Shown here: positions 34,721-43,371 of the stretch, in pieces
Layout: the number at the start of each line of letters is the position of its first letter
Numbering within the stretch: position 1 is the first letter of the stretch
From: Salinilacustrithrix flava
GTDB taxonomy: Bacteria; Actinomycetota; Acidimicrobiia; Acidimicrobiales; Salinilacustritrichaceae
Direction: 5' to 3'
Length of the DNA stretch: 64,000 nt
Assembly (NCBI GenBank): GCA_024128875.1
Contig: JAMYFF010000005.1
Location: 124,001-188,000 of the forward strand
Translations under genes and position numbers: made by a program
Notes under the pieces: generated by a model
Told to the model about the DNA's origin: nothing
Database searches by the model: none
The model's input: the letters and a program-made list of their open reading frames with translations, nothing else

Positions 34721-35856
34721 GCGTCGCGGTGCATGCGCTCGACGTCGTACTCGCGGGTGTAGCCGTAGCCGCCCAAGATCTGGATGGCCCGTTCGGTGAC
34801 CCACGTGGCGGTGCGGCCGGCCTTGAGCTTGGACTGGCTGCCCTCGGCGTACTTGTAGCCATCGCCGTTGCGGGACAGCCACGCGGCCCGCCACACGAGG
34901 AGGCGGGAGGCGTCGATCTCGGTCTTCATGTCGGCGAGCATGAAGGCGATCGCCTGGTTCTCGAAGATCGGCACGCCGAACGCCTTGCGCTCGTGGGCGT
35001 ACTCGAGCGCGATCTCGTACGCGGCCCGGGCGATGCCGACGGCCATGGAGGCCACCGCCGGGCGGGTGGCCTCGAAGGTGGCCATGGCCGGCTGCTTCGC
35101 GCCGGTCGCCGTGCCCTCGCGGGCCTTGGCCAGCTTGGCGTCGAGCTTCTCCTTGCCGCCGAGCAGCATGGAACCCGGGATGCGGCAGTCGGTGAGGACG
35201 ACCTCGGCGGTGTGGCTGGCCTTGATGCCGTGCTTCTTGTACTTCTGGCCCTGCTCGATGCCGGCGGTGCCCTCCGGGATGACGAAGCTGGCCTGGCCGC
35301 GGGAGCCGAGCGAGGGATCGACCGTGGCGGTGACCACGTGGAGGTGGGCGATGCCGCCGTTGGTCGCCCAGGCCTTGGTGCCGTTGAGGACCCACTCGTC
35401 CTTGGCTTCGTCGTACTCGGCGCGGGTGCGCAGCGAGCTGACGTCGGAGCCGGCGTCGGGCTCGGAGACGCAGTACGCAGCGATCTTGATGTCGTTCTCG
35501 TCACCGAAGCACTGCGGCACCCACTCCATCACCTGCTCGGGCGTACCGTTGCCGGCGATGCCGGCGGCGGCGAGGCCGGAGCCGAAGATCGACAGCGCGA
35601 TGCCGGCGTCGCCCCAGAACAGCTCTTCGAGGGCGATGGGCATGGTGAGCCCGGTGGGGTCGGCCATCGACATGTTGGCGAAGAAGTCGAAGCCGTACAG
35701 CCCGATCTTGGCCGCCTCCTGCACGATCGGCCAGGGGAACTCCTCCTTGTCGTCCCACTCCTGGCCCGCCGGACGCAGGACGTCCTTGGCGAACTCGTGG
35801 ATCCAGTCCCTGATCTGGATCTGGTCGTCGTTGAGCTGGAGCGAGAACTCGGCCAT
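34618..35856 (-). CDS. Acyl-CoA dehydrogenase (host gene used as integration target)
   Basis: FAD-dependent acyl-CoA dehydrogenase of 412 residues. It has AYCVSEPDAGSDVSSLRT and VLNGTKAWATNGG (FAD/substrate region), ERKAFGVPIFENQAIAFMLA, QILGGYGYTREYDVER, and the catalytic Glu in DIFEGTEQIQQ. Full family length shows that integration left it intact. ATG 35856 has GGAGG upstream; the longer frame to 35919 adds non-homologous residues. The last 33 codons lie in the attachment repeat. Before integration it was followed, in the same direction, by the dehydrogenase/PEP synthase region now at 1-8150. Confidence 0.95.
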   Translation of the reverse strand: MAEFSLQLNDDQIQIRDWIHEFAKDVLRPAGQEWDDKEEFPWPIVQEAAKIGLYGFDFFANMSMADPTGLTMPIALEELFWGDAGIALSIFGSGLAAAGIAGNGTPEQVMEWVPQCFGDENDIKIAAYCVSEPDAGSDVSSLRTRAEYDEAKDEWVLNGTKAWATNGGIAHLHVVTATVDPSLGSRGQASFVIPEGTAGIEQGQKYKKHGIKASHTAEVVLTDCRIPGSMLLGGKEKLDAKLAKAREGTATGAKQPAMATFEATRPAVASMAVGIARAAYEIALEYAHERKAFGVPIFENQAIAFMLADMKTEIDASRLLVWRAAWLSRNGDGYKYAEGSQSKLKAGRTATWVTERAIQILGGYGYTREYDVERMHRDAKIMDIFEGTEQIQQGIVARAISEGRIDPLRQNR

Positions 35857-36119
35857 CGGGGTTCCTCCGGGGCGGGGGCGGATCGTCTCGGGCACCGCGG
35901 GCGCAGCGCCACCTCCCACGAAGTTACCGACGAGTAACCCTCGACGGCCAGCCGGTGCGTGCGGATCGACGATGACGCGGGCGATGAACCCTACCGATCT
36001 GTCCGGATTCAGGTGGTTCCACGCTGCTTTTGGATGACGAAAGGAGAAGATGGGAAGGACACGTGGGCTGAGGGGGCGAAGCCTCGACCCGGACCACTTC
36101 CGACCTCGGGGGCGACAGC

Positions 36120-37535
36120 ATGCGGACCACGGACACCACCACGACGAACGACCAGGACCTCGTCGCAGCAGCCGGGCGCGGCGACCAGCCCGCCTTCGAG
36201 GAGCTGCACCGCCGGCACGCGCCGCTCGCCTACCGCCTCGCCCTCGCCGTCACCGGCCGCCCCGAGGACGCGGCCACCGCCGTCGCCGAGGGCACAGGTG
36301 CCACCTTCACCGCCGTCCGGGCCGGGCGCTTCCAGGCCAGCGGCCACGGCGTCGCCCTCGCCACCGCCAGCCGCAACGCCGCCCTGGACCTGCGTCGTGG
36401 TCAGGACGCCGTCGCCGCCCCCGTGGCCGCCGACGACGCCGACCCGTTCCTCGTCTCCGCGTTCGCCGCGCTGCCCGAGCGCTGGCGCAGCGTCCTGTGG
36501 CTCCGCGACGCCGAGGGCCTCGACGCCGAGGCGGTCGCGACCATCGTGGAGCTGACCCCCGAGGCCGTCGACCAGCTCGCCGTCCGGGCCCGCCGCGGCC
36601 TGCGGGAGCGCTACCTGAAGGGCCAGGCCGCCGCCTCCACCGATCGCGGGTGCACCCGCGCCATCGCCCGACTCGGCGCCCTCGCGGACGGCACGCTCAA
36701 CGGATCCGACCAGGCGACCCTCGAGCGGCACCTCGCCGGCTGCGAGGCCTGCACCGCCCGCCGGGTCGGCATCGCCGCGATCCCCACCGCCCTGGCTGCG
36801 CTCGCCGCCGACGCCCCCGCCGACCTGGACGCGCGCTCCCGTGCGGCGTTCACCGCAGCGCTCGCCACCACCTCCTCCACCGGGCTGTCCCCCCGCACCG
36901 AGAAGATCCTCGCCGGCGCCAGCGCCTTCGCCGCTGCCGTCGGCGTGCTCGGCGCCACCCTGTTCGGTGCCGGTGGCGGCGAGGACCCCGTGGCCTCTCC
37001 GCTCGCCCCCCTCGTCGCCGACATCGACGCCCCCCGCCCCATCGACCTGTCGGCGCTGACGCTGCCGATCACCACGCCGGATCCGGTCACGACCACGGCA
37101 CGCCGTTCGCTCTCGCCCGTCGCCCGCGCTGGCGCGCTCGGCTCCGGTTCGGGCGCCACGACGGGCGGCGGCGAGCTCGCCGCCCCCGCTCCCACCTCGG
37201 GGTCGACGGCACCCACGACCCCGGCGGCCGAGACGCCGTCGACCGCACCGCTCGACGACGCACCGATCGACGTCAACGTCGGTGAGGACACGAGCGTCAC
37301 CGTCGGCCCGGTCACCGCCGACCTCACCCCCGAGCCCGACGAAGATCCGATCACGATCGACGAGCCCGAGGAGCTCTCGCCGGTCGTGGAGCCGATCGAG
37401 GAGACGGTCAACACCGTCGTCGAGCCCGTCACCGAAGCCGTCGCGCCCGTGCTCGAAGCGGCTGAGCCCGTGCTGGAGGCGACCGAGCCGGTCACCTCCG
37501 GTGTCGGCCAGGCGCTCGGCGGCCTCGGCCGCTGA
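36120..37535 (+). CDS. ECF sigma factor fused to a membrane anti-sigma-like domain and long acidic tail
   Basis: A 471-residue protein. Residues 1-160 are a sigma-70 group IV factor: region 2 (QPAFEELHRRHAPLAYRLAL) and region 4 (LPERWRSVLWLRDAEGLDAE, TPEAVDQLAVRARRGLRERY). Residues 170-220 resemble a zinc-finger anti-sigma domain, ending HLAGCEACTARR. A membrane helix follows near 262-285 (ILAGASAFAAAVGVLGAT), then a Pro/Thr/Ala-rich and acidic tail of about 170 residues, presumably outside the membrane. Sigma and anti-sigma functions in one chain imply a membrane-tethered factor. The 263-bp gap upstream is divergent from the dehydrogenase gene and presumably holds both promoters. Confidence 0.82.
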   Translation: MRTTDTTTTNDQDLVAAAGRGDQPAFEELHRRHAPLAYRLALAVTGRPEDAATAVAEGTGATFTAVRAGRFQASGHGVALATASRNAALDLRRGQDAVAAPVAADDADPFLVSAFAALPERWRSVLWLRDAEGLDAEAVATIVELTPEAVDQLAVRARRGLRERYLKGQAAASTDRGCTRAIARLGALADGTLNGSDQATLERHLAGCEACTARRVGIAAIPTALAALAADAPADLDARSRAAFTAALATTSSTGLSPRTEKILAGASAFAAAVGVLGATLFGAGGGEDPVASPLAPLVADIDAPRPIDLSALTLPITTPDPVTTTARRSLSPVARAGALGSGSGATTGGGELAAPAPTSGSTAPTTPAAETPSTAPLDDAPIDVNVGEDTSVTVGPVTADLTPEPDEDPITIDEPEELSPVVEPIEETVNTVVEPVTEAVAPVLEAAEPVLEATEPVTSGVGQALGGLGR

Positions 37536-37556
37536 GCCCGCCGGCCCGGCGGCGCG

Positions 37557-38891
37557 TCAGCCGGGCCGCACCGTGGTGCCGTCGGCGGTGTCCTCCACGA
37601 CCCATCCGGCGGCCGTGAGCTCGTCCCGGATCTGATCGGCCGCGGCCCAGTCCTTGGCCGCTCGGGCCTCGTCGCGATCCCGGGCACGGGCCAGGACCTC
37701 GTCGGGCACCGACGCCGCCTCCCCCCGCAGCTCGAGGCCGAGCACACCGGCGATCTCGAACGCCGCCGCAGCCGCCTCGAGGTCGTCGTCCTTGTTGGCC
37801 CGGTTCACGGCGTCGAAGAGGGTGGCGACGGCGGTCGGCGTCTTGAGGTCGTCGTCCATGGCCGTGCGGAAGCGCTCGATGCTCGCCGGGTCGGCGTCGA
37901 CGCCGTCCACGCGGCCGGCGAAGCGACGGGCGAACCCGTCGAGGCGGGCGATCGCCGCCTCCGCATCGCGCATCGAATCGTCGCTCACGTCGATGGGCGA
38001 GCGGTAGTGGGCGCGCAGGACCAGCAGGCGGAAGGCCCGGGGGTCGTAGGCGTCCATGAGGTCGAGCAGGTTGGAGACGTTGCCCAGTGACTTGGACATC
38101 TTCTCGCCGTCGATCTCGACCATCCCGTGGTGGAACCACAGGTTGGCGAAGCGCTTGCCCTCGGCCACGGCCTGGGCGCGCTCGTTCTCGTGGTGCGGGA
38201 ACTGCAGGTCGTTGCCGCCGGCGTGGATGTCGAAGCCCTCGCCGAGGAGGTCCAGGCTCATCACCACGCACTCGGTGTGCCAGCCGGGCCGGCCGTCGCC
38301 GAAGGGTGCGGGCCAGGACGGCTCACCGGGCTTGGCCAGCTTCCAGAGCGCGAAGTCGAGGGGCGAGCGCTTCTCCTCGTTGGCCTCGATGCGGGCGCCG
38401 CTGCGCAGCTGGTCGAGCTCGCCGTGGGCGAGCAGACCGTAGCCCTCGACCTGGGACACGTCGAGGTACACGCCGTCGGAGGTGGCGTAGGCGACGTCGC
38501 GATCGACCAAGCGCTGGATCAGCGCGACCATCTCGTCGACGTAGCCGGTGGCGTGCGGGGTGTGGTCGGGGCGCAGGATGCCGAGGCGGTCCATGCCCTG
38601 GAACCAGACGTCCTCGCAGCGCCGGGTGATGTCCTGCCAGGGTCGCTCCTCGTTCCGGGCGCGCTCGATGATCTTGTCGTCGATGTCGGTGATGTTCGAC
38701 ACGAAGGTGACCTCGAAGCCGGACCACGCCAGGTAGCGGCGCAGCAGGTCGTAGGAGACCTGGTTGCGGCCGTGGCCGAGGTGCGGCGGCCCGTACACCG
38801 TCGGCCCGCACGCGTAGATCGAGACCTTCCCCGGCGTGGAGGGCTCGAACGGGACGACGGCCCCGCGTGCGGTGTCGAACAGGTGCAGCAC
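37557..38891 (-). CDS. cysS: Cysteinyl-tRNA synthetase
   Basis: Class I synthetase of 444 residues charging tRNA-Cys in the cytoplasm. The HIGH motif occurs as PPHLGHGRN after the zinc-binding Cys of YACGPTVYG. Other zinc ligands appear in PGWHTECVVMS and QFPHHENERAQ. The KMSKS loop is GEKMSKSLGNV. Its signature CGPTVY and overall length distinguish it from the mycothiol ligase MshC. GTG 38891 starts the homologous region (VLHLFDTARG); the frame stays open much further upstream but that is antisense to the cyclase and valS genes. It is convergent with the sigma-factor gene, 21 bp apart. Confidence 0.95.
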   Translation of the reverse strand: MLHLFDTARGAVVPFEPSTPGKVSIYACGPTVYGPPHLGHGRNQVSYDLLRRYLAWSGFEVTFVSNITDIDDKIIERARNEERPWQDITRRCEDVWFQGMDRLGILRPDHTPHATGYVDEMVALIQRLVDRDVAYATSDGVYLDVSQVEGYGLLAHGELDQLRSGARIEANEEKRSPLDFALWKLAKPGEPSWPAPFGDGRPGWHTECVVMSLDLLGEGFDIHAGGNDLQFPHHENERAQAVAEGKRFANLWFHHGMVEIDGEKMSKSLGNVSNLLDLMDAYDPRAFRLLVLRAHYRSPIDVSDDSMRDAEAAIARLDGFARRFAGRVDGVDADPASIERFRTAMDDDLKTPTAVATLFDAVNRANKDDDLEAAAAAFEIAGVLGLELRGEAASVPDEVLARARDRDEARAAKDWAAADQIRDELTAAGWVVEDTADGTTVRPG

Positions 38892-39008
38892 GGGGCCGAG
38901 GGTACCGACGCCCCGTCGCCCGACCCAGGGAGAAGCGGCCCGCGCCCGGTTGGGCCAGACTGCACGCACGGCCGATGGGCCGTTCGACCACGATGTTCGG
39001 GGGGACCG

Positions 39009-40175
39009 GTGGACGACGAGGTGCAGCAGGGAGATGACGGTGCGCTGCGAGTCGGCGACGCGGAGCGTGAGGCGACCATCGCCGCGCTGCGCGACGCGGT
39101 CGGCGACGGCCGGGTGACGCTGGACGAGTTCGCCGATCGGGCCGGTGCGACCTACGCCGCCACCACGGTCGCCGACCTGCGGGCGGTGGTGGCTGATCTC
39201 GGGAGGCCCGACCGGCCTGCTCCCGCTTCGACCGGCCTCGCGGCAGCGCCGGCCGCACCACCCCGATCCCAACGGGTCGTCGCGGTGATGGGTGGCGCCG
39301 AGCGCAAGGGGCGCTGGACGGTCGGCGCCGAGCTGTCCGCGGTGGCGGTGATGGGCGGCGTCGAGCTCGACCTGTACGACGCCGCGCTGACCACCGAGGT
39401 CACCACCATCCGTGCCTTCGCGCTGATGGGTGCCGTCGAGATCCTGGTGCCGGAAGGGGTCCCGGTGCAGGTGGAGGGCTTCGTGCTGATGGGAGCGCTC
39501 GAGAACCGCACCGGACCCCACCGCGACCAGCGGCCCATGCTGCGGGTCGTCGGCCACGGCATGTGGGGTGCGGTCGAGGTGCGCCACCGCAAGGCGCGTG
39601 AGAAGGCCGCTCGGCAGGCCGACCGCACCCCCACACCGCGCCTGGAGCAACCCGTCGCGGCCGGCGACACCTTCACGCTCCTGTTCACCGACATCGTCGG
39701 GTCGACGGTCCTCGCCGAGCGCCTCGGCGACCAGCGCTGGTCCGAGCTGCTGCGCGAGCACAACACCCTGGTCCGGGACGAGATCAGCCGCCACGGAGGC
39801 GACGAGGTCAAGAACCAGGGCGACGGGTTCATGGTGGCGTTCCGTTCGGCCCGGCGCGCCCTGCTCGCCGCCATCGGGATCCAGCGGGCCCTGGAGGACC
39901 ACCGCCGGTCCCACCCGGAGCACCCGCTCCACGTCCGGATCGGCGTGCACTCCGGCGAGGTCGTCGCCGACGACGGCGACCTCCACGGCCGCAACGTCGT
40001 GCTCGCATCCCGCATCAGCGACCTGGCCGGACCCGACGAGGTCCTCGCCTCTGCGCTCACCAAGCAGCTGGCCGACGCCGGCGGGGACCTGTGCTTCGGG
40101 GCGGGACGCCACGTCCCCCTCAAGGGCCTGAGCGGGGAGTGGCTCGTGCACCCGCTGGAGTGGTCCGCGAGCTGA
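39009..40175 (+). CDS. DUF1707/LiaF-like protein fused to a class III adenylate cyclase
   Basis: A 388-residue protein. It begins with a DUF1707-type module (RVGDAEREATIAALRDAVGD, RVTLDEFADRAGATYAA). Then comes a LiaF-C-like beta domain (VVAVMGGAERKGRW, AVMGGVELDLYDA, IRAFALMGAVEILVPEGVPV). The C-terminal half is a class III cyclase: FTLLFTDIVGSTVLAERLGD and KNQGDGFMVAF carry the two metal Asp residues and a Lys suited to ATP, and NVVLASRISD holds the Asn/Arg pair. cAMP synthesis is therefore likely. No membrane segment is seen. The GTG start follows a G-rich site. Divergent from cysS; valS follows after 48 bp. Confidence 0.85.
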   Translation: MDDEVQQGDDGALRVGDAEREATIAALRDAVGDGRVTLDEFADRAGATYAATTVADLRAVVADLGRPDRPAPASTGLAAAPAAPPRSQRVVAVMGGAERKGRWTVGAELSAVAVMGGVELDLYDAALTTEVTTIRAFALMGAVEILVPEGVPVQVEGFVLMGALENRTGPHRDQRPMLRVVGHGMWGAVEVRHRKAREKAARQADRTPTPRLEQPVAAGDTFTLLFTDIVGSTVLAERLGDQRWSELLREHNTLVRDEISRHGGDEVKNQGDGFMVAFRSARRALLAAIGIQRALEDHRRSHPEHPLHVRIGVHSGEVVADDGDLHGRNVVLASRISDLAGPDEVLASALTKQLADAGGDLCFGAGRHVPLKGLSGEWLVHPLEWSAS

Positions 40176-40223
40176 GGTTTGTGTTTCGGGAGGATCGAGA
40201 GGCCGCCGGTACCCTCGGCGCCC

Positions 40224-42833
40224 GTGAGCAGCATCCCCGACAAGCCGACCATCGACGGGCTCGAGGCCAAGTGGCAGGCGATCTGGGACGAGCAGGGCAC
40301 CTACCGCTTCGACCGGTCCAAGACCCGCGACGAGGTGTACTCCATCGACACCCCGCCCCCGACCGTGTCCGGTTCGCTGCACATCGGCCACGTGATGTCC
40401 TACACCCACACCGACACGCTGGCCCGGTACCAGCGCATGCGGGGGCGTGAGGTCTTCTACCCCATGGGCTGGGACGACAACGGCCTGAACGTGGAGCGCC
40501 GGGTGCAGATGCTCACCGCGACGCTCTGCGACCCGACCCTGCCCTACGACCCCGACTTCACCCCGCCCCAGCCCGACGCCAAGGGCAAGCTCCCGAAGGA
40601 CCCGGTGCGCATCTCGCGCCCGAACTTCGTCGAGCTGTGCGAGCAGGTCGTCCAGGAGATGGAGGACGAGTACCACCGGCTGTGGGCCACGGTCGGCCTG
40701 TCCGTCGACTGGGAGCAGACCTACACCACGATCGGCCCGGTCGCGAGCCGCATCTCCCAGAAGGCGTTCCTCCGCCTGTTCGACGAGGACGTCGCCTACC
40801 GCTCGGGTGCGCCGACGCTGTGGGACGTCGACATGCAGACCGCGGTCGCCCAGGCCGAGCTGGAGGACCGCGAGGTCCCCGGCGCCTACCACAAGCTCGC
40901 GTTCGGCCTGCCGGGTGGCGGTGGCCCCCACGGCGACGTCGTCTGGATCGACACGACCCGCCCCGAGCTGCTGCCGGCGTGCGTCGCCATGGTCGCCCAC
41001 CCCGACGATGAGCGGTACCAGCCGCTGTTCGGGCGCACGGCGGTCACGCCGCTCTTCGGCGTCGAGGTCCCGATCCTGGCCCACGAGCTCGCCCAGCCCG
41101 ACAAGGGCACGGGCATCGCCATGATCTGCACCTTCGGTGACACCACCGACGTGATCTGGTGGCGCGAGCTCGGGCTGCCCATCCGCGCCGTCATCCGCCA
41201 CGACGGGCGCTTCGAGCGCGACCTGACGTGGTCCGGCTCGCCCGAGCACGAGGACGACGTCTGGGTCTCCACCGATCCGGTCGCCGCCAACGAGGCCTAC
41301 GCCGAGGTGGCCGGCAAGACGGTCTTCACCGCCCAGAAGAACATCGTCGCGCTGCTGTCGGAGTCAGGTGCGATGGAGGGCGAGCCCCGACCCATCACCC
41401 ACCCGGTGAAGTTCTGGGAGAACGGCAAGAAGCCCCTCGAGATCGTCACCTCCAACCAGTGGTTCATCCGCTACCCACCGGCCGAGGAGATCATCGACCG
41501 GGCCAAGGGCCTCGCCTTCCACCCGGAGTACATGCGGGTGCGCTTCGAGGACTGGGCCAAGGGCCTGCAGGGCGACTGGAACATCACCCGCCAGCGCTTC
41601 TTCGGCGTGCCGTTCCCGATCTGGTACCCGATCGACGACGAGGGCCTGGTCGACTACCTCTCCCCCATCGTCGCCACCGAGGACATGCTCCCGGTCGATC
41701 CCACCACCATGGTCCCGCCCGGCTACGACGAGGCCCAGCGCAACCAGCCCGGTGGCTTCGCGGCCGACCCCGACGTCATGGACACGTGGAACACGTCGTC
41801 GATGTCGCCCCAGATCGCGTCGAAGTGGGAGGAGGACCCCGACCTGTTCGAGCGGGTGTACCCCATGGACCTGCGACCCCAGGCCCACGACATCATCCGC
41901 ACCTGGCTGTTCTCCACCGTCGTCAAGGCCCACGAGCTGTTCGACGACCTGCCGTTCCGCCACGCCGCCATCTCCGGCTTCGTGGTCGATCCCGACCGCA
42001 AGAAGCTGTCGAAGTCCAAGGACAACGCCGAGGTCGGCCCGTTCCAGCTGCTCGAGATGTTCGGCGCCGACGCCGTGCGCTACTGGGCCTGCGGCGGCGG
42101 GCCGGGCCGCGACGTCGCCAACGACCAGGGGCAGATGAAGATCGGCCGCCGGCTGGCCATCAAGTTGCTGAACGCCTCCAAGTTCGCCCTGCTGCAGGGT
42201 GAGGCATCGCCCGGAGCCACCGTCACCGAGCCGCTCGACCGGGCCATGCTGCTCGGCCTGGCCGACCTGGTCGACGAGGCCACCCGGGTGTTCGACGACT
42301 ACGACTACGCCCGGGCCCTCGAGCGGACCGAGACCTACTTCTGGACCTTCACCGACGACTACCTCGAGCTGGTCAAGGGCCGGGCCTACGGCCCTGCGGA
42401 CGGTTCGGACGCCGCGGCCGACTCGGCCAAGGTCGCCCTGCGCCTCGCGCTCGAGACGCTGCTGAAGCTGTTCGCCCCGTTCCTCGCCTACACGACCGAA
42501 GAGGTCTGGTCCTGGTGGCGGGACGGCTCGATCCACCGCTCGCCCTGGCCCGTGGCCGACGACCTGCGGGCGGCCGCCGGCGGCGCCGACCCCGACGCCG
42601 CCCTGGCCCTCACCGTCGCCGGCGAGGTGCTGTCGCTGCTGCGCAAGGCCAAGTCCGACGCCAAGGTCTCCATGCGCACCGAGATCACCACGGCCACCGT
42701 CACCGACACCCCCGAGCGCCTCGCCGCGTTCGAGCGGGTCCGGGCCGACGTCGCCGACGCCGGCAAGGTCCAGCAGCTGCAGACCGCCGAGGGCGCGTCC
42801 CTCACCGTCGACACCACCCTCGCCGACACCTGA
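40224..42833 (+). CDS. valS: Valyl-tRNA synthetase (archaeal-type)
   Basis: Class I synthetase of 869 residues. The HIGH motif is in SGSLHIGHVMSYTHTD, followed by MGWDDNGLNVERRVQM instead of the GxDHAGIATQ of most bacterial enzymes. The KMSKS equivalent is DRKKLSKSKDNAEVG. GWDDNGL and the shorter length mark the archaeal/alphaproteobacterial type. The editing domain is present (DTTRPELLPACVAMVAHPDD). GTG 40224 begins the conserved N-terminus (IPDKPTIDGLEAKW). Likely the essential housekeeping enzyme. Confidence 0.94.
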   Translation: MSSIPDKPTIDGLEAKWQAIWDEQGTYRFDRSKTRDEVYSIDTPPPTVSGSLHIGHVMSYTHTDTLARYQRMRGREVFYPMGWDDNGLNVERRVQMLTATLCDPTLPYDPDFTPPQPDAKGKLPKDPVRISRPNFVELCEQVVQEMEDEYHRLWATVGLSVDWEQTYTTIGPVASRISQKAFLRLFDEDVAYRSGAPTLWDVDMQTAVAQAELEDREVPGAYHKLAFGLPGGGGPHGDVVWIDTTRPELLPACVAMVAHPDDERYQPLFGRTAVTPLFGVEVPILAHELAQPDKGTGIAMICTFGDTTDVIWWRELGLPIRAVIRHDGRFERDLTWSGSPEHEDDVWVSTDPVAANEAYAEVAGKTVFTAQKNIVALLSESGAMEGEPRPITHPVKFWENGKKPLEIVTSNQWFIRYPPAEEIIDRAKGLAFHPEYMRVRFEDWAKGLQGDWNITRQRFFGVPFPIWYPIDDEGLVDYLSPIVATEDMLPVDPTTMVPPGYDEAQRNQPGGFAADPDVMDTWNTSSMSPQIASKWEEDPDLFERVYPMDLRPQAHDIIRTWLFSTVVKAHELFDDLPFRHAAISGFVVDPDRKKLSKSKDNAEVGPFQLLEMFGADAVRYWACGGGPGRDVANDQGQMKIGRRLAIKLLNASKFALLQGEASPGATVTEPLDRAMLLGLADLVDEATRVFDDYDYARALERTETYFWTFTDDYLELVKGRAYGPADGSDAAADSAKVALRLALETLLKLFAPFLAYTTEEVWSWWRDGSIHRSPWPVADDLRAAAGGADPDAALALTVAGEVLSLLRKAKSDAKVSMRTEITTATVTDTPERLAAFERVRADVADAGKVQQLQTAEGASLTVDTTLADT

Positions 42834-42835
42834 GC

Positions 42836-42879
42836 TTCTGGCAGCAGCTGCGGAACGCGTTCCGTGACGGCTGCCAGAA
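42836..42879. terminator. Bidirectional terminator between convergent genes
   Basis: TTCTGGCAGC (42836-42845) and GCTGCCAGAA (42870-42879) form a 10-bp stem, with an internal palindrome GGAACGCGTTCC in the loop. It lies between the valS stop and the stop of the oppositely directed SRPBCC gene and can serve both. Confidence 0.6.
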
Positions 42880-42888
42880 CGGGTTGGG

Positions 42889-43332
42889 TCAGGTCTCGAA
42901 GTGCTTGGCCACGTTGACGACGCTGCGCTCGACGTTGGGCTGGTGCTTGGCCGGGAAGCCCATGAGCTTCAGCACCGGCTTGAGCGGTGACGTGGACATG
43001 TCGAAGGTCTCGGTGACGGTGCAGCCGCCGGTGGCTACCGGCTCGACCTCCCAGCGCCAGCGGTGCTTGCCCGGGTGGCACCAGGCGATGCGCCGCCCCT
43101 CCTCGTACTCCACCACCGTGTTGGTGATCCGGTACGGCAGGCCGTACATCTTCATCGACATGCCGAACGTGTCGCCCTCGGCGGCGAGCACCTCGGCCCC
43201 GTGCCGGGTGCCCTTGACGCTGCCGTCGCCGCTGATCTCGGCGTGGTTGGCGGGTCGACGGACGAAGTCGAACACCTCCTCGGCTGTCGCGTCGACGTGG
43301 GTGGTGGCGGATGCGGTCGCTTCGTCGGCCAT
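42889..43332 (-). CDS. SRPBCC (START/polyketide-cyclase-like) family protein
   Basis: A 147-residue helix-grip-fold protein, probably binding a hydrophobic ligand. N-terminal VDATAEEVFDFVRRPANHAEI, the segment RITNTVVEYEEGRRIAWCHP and the C-terminal TVTETFDMS and NVERSVVNVAKHFE are typical of actinobacterial members. There is no catalytic residue I can assign. ATG 43332 is 39 bp from the divergent glycosylase gene, so promoters overlap. Confidence 0.82.
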   Translation of the reverse strand: MADEATASATTHVDATAEEVFDFVRRPANHAEISGDGSVKGTRHGAEVLAAEGDTFGMSMKMYGLPYRITNTVVEYEEGRRIAWCHPGKHRWRWEVEPVATGGCTVTETFDMSTSPLKPVLKLMGFPAKHQPNVERSVVNVAKHFET

Positions 43333-43371
43333 GGCAGACGTTCTAACGCGCCCCGCTACCGTCGCGTCTGC

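Noticed and set aside
38892..41249. Continuation of the cysS frame upstream, giving a 1230-residue protein
   Set aside because: The extra residues are antisense to the cyclase and valS genes and have no homology-like pattern; the true CysS N-terminus begins at GTG 38891.
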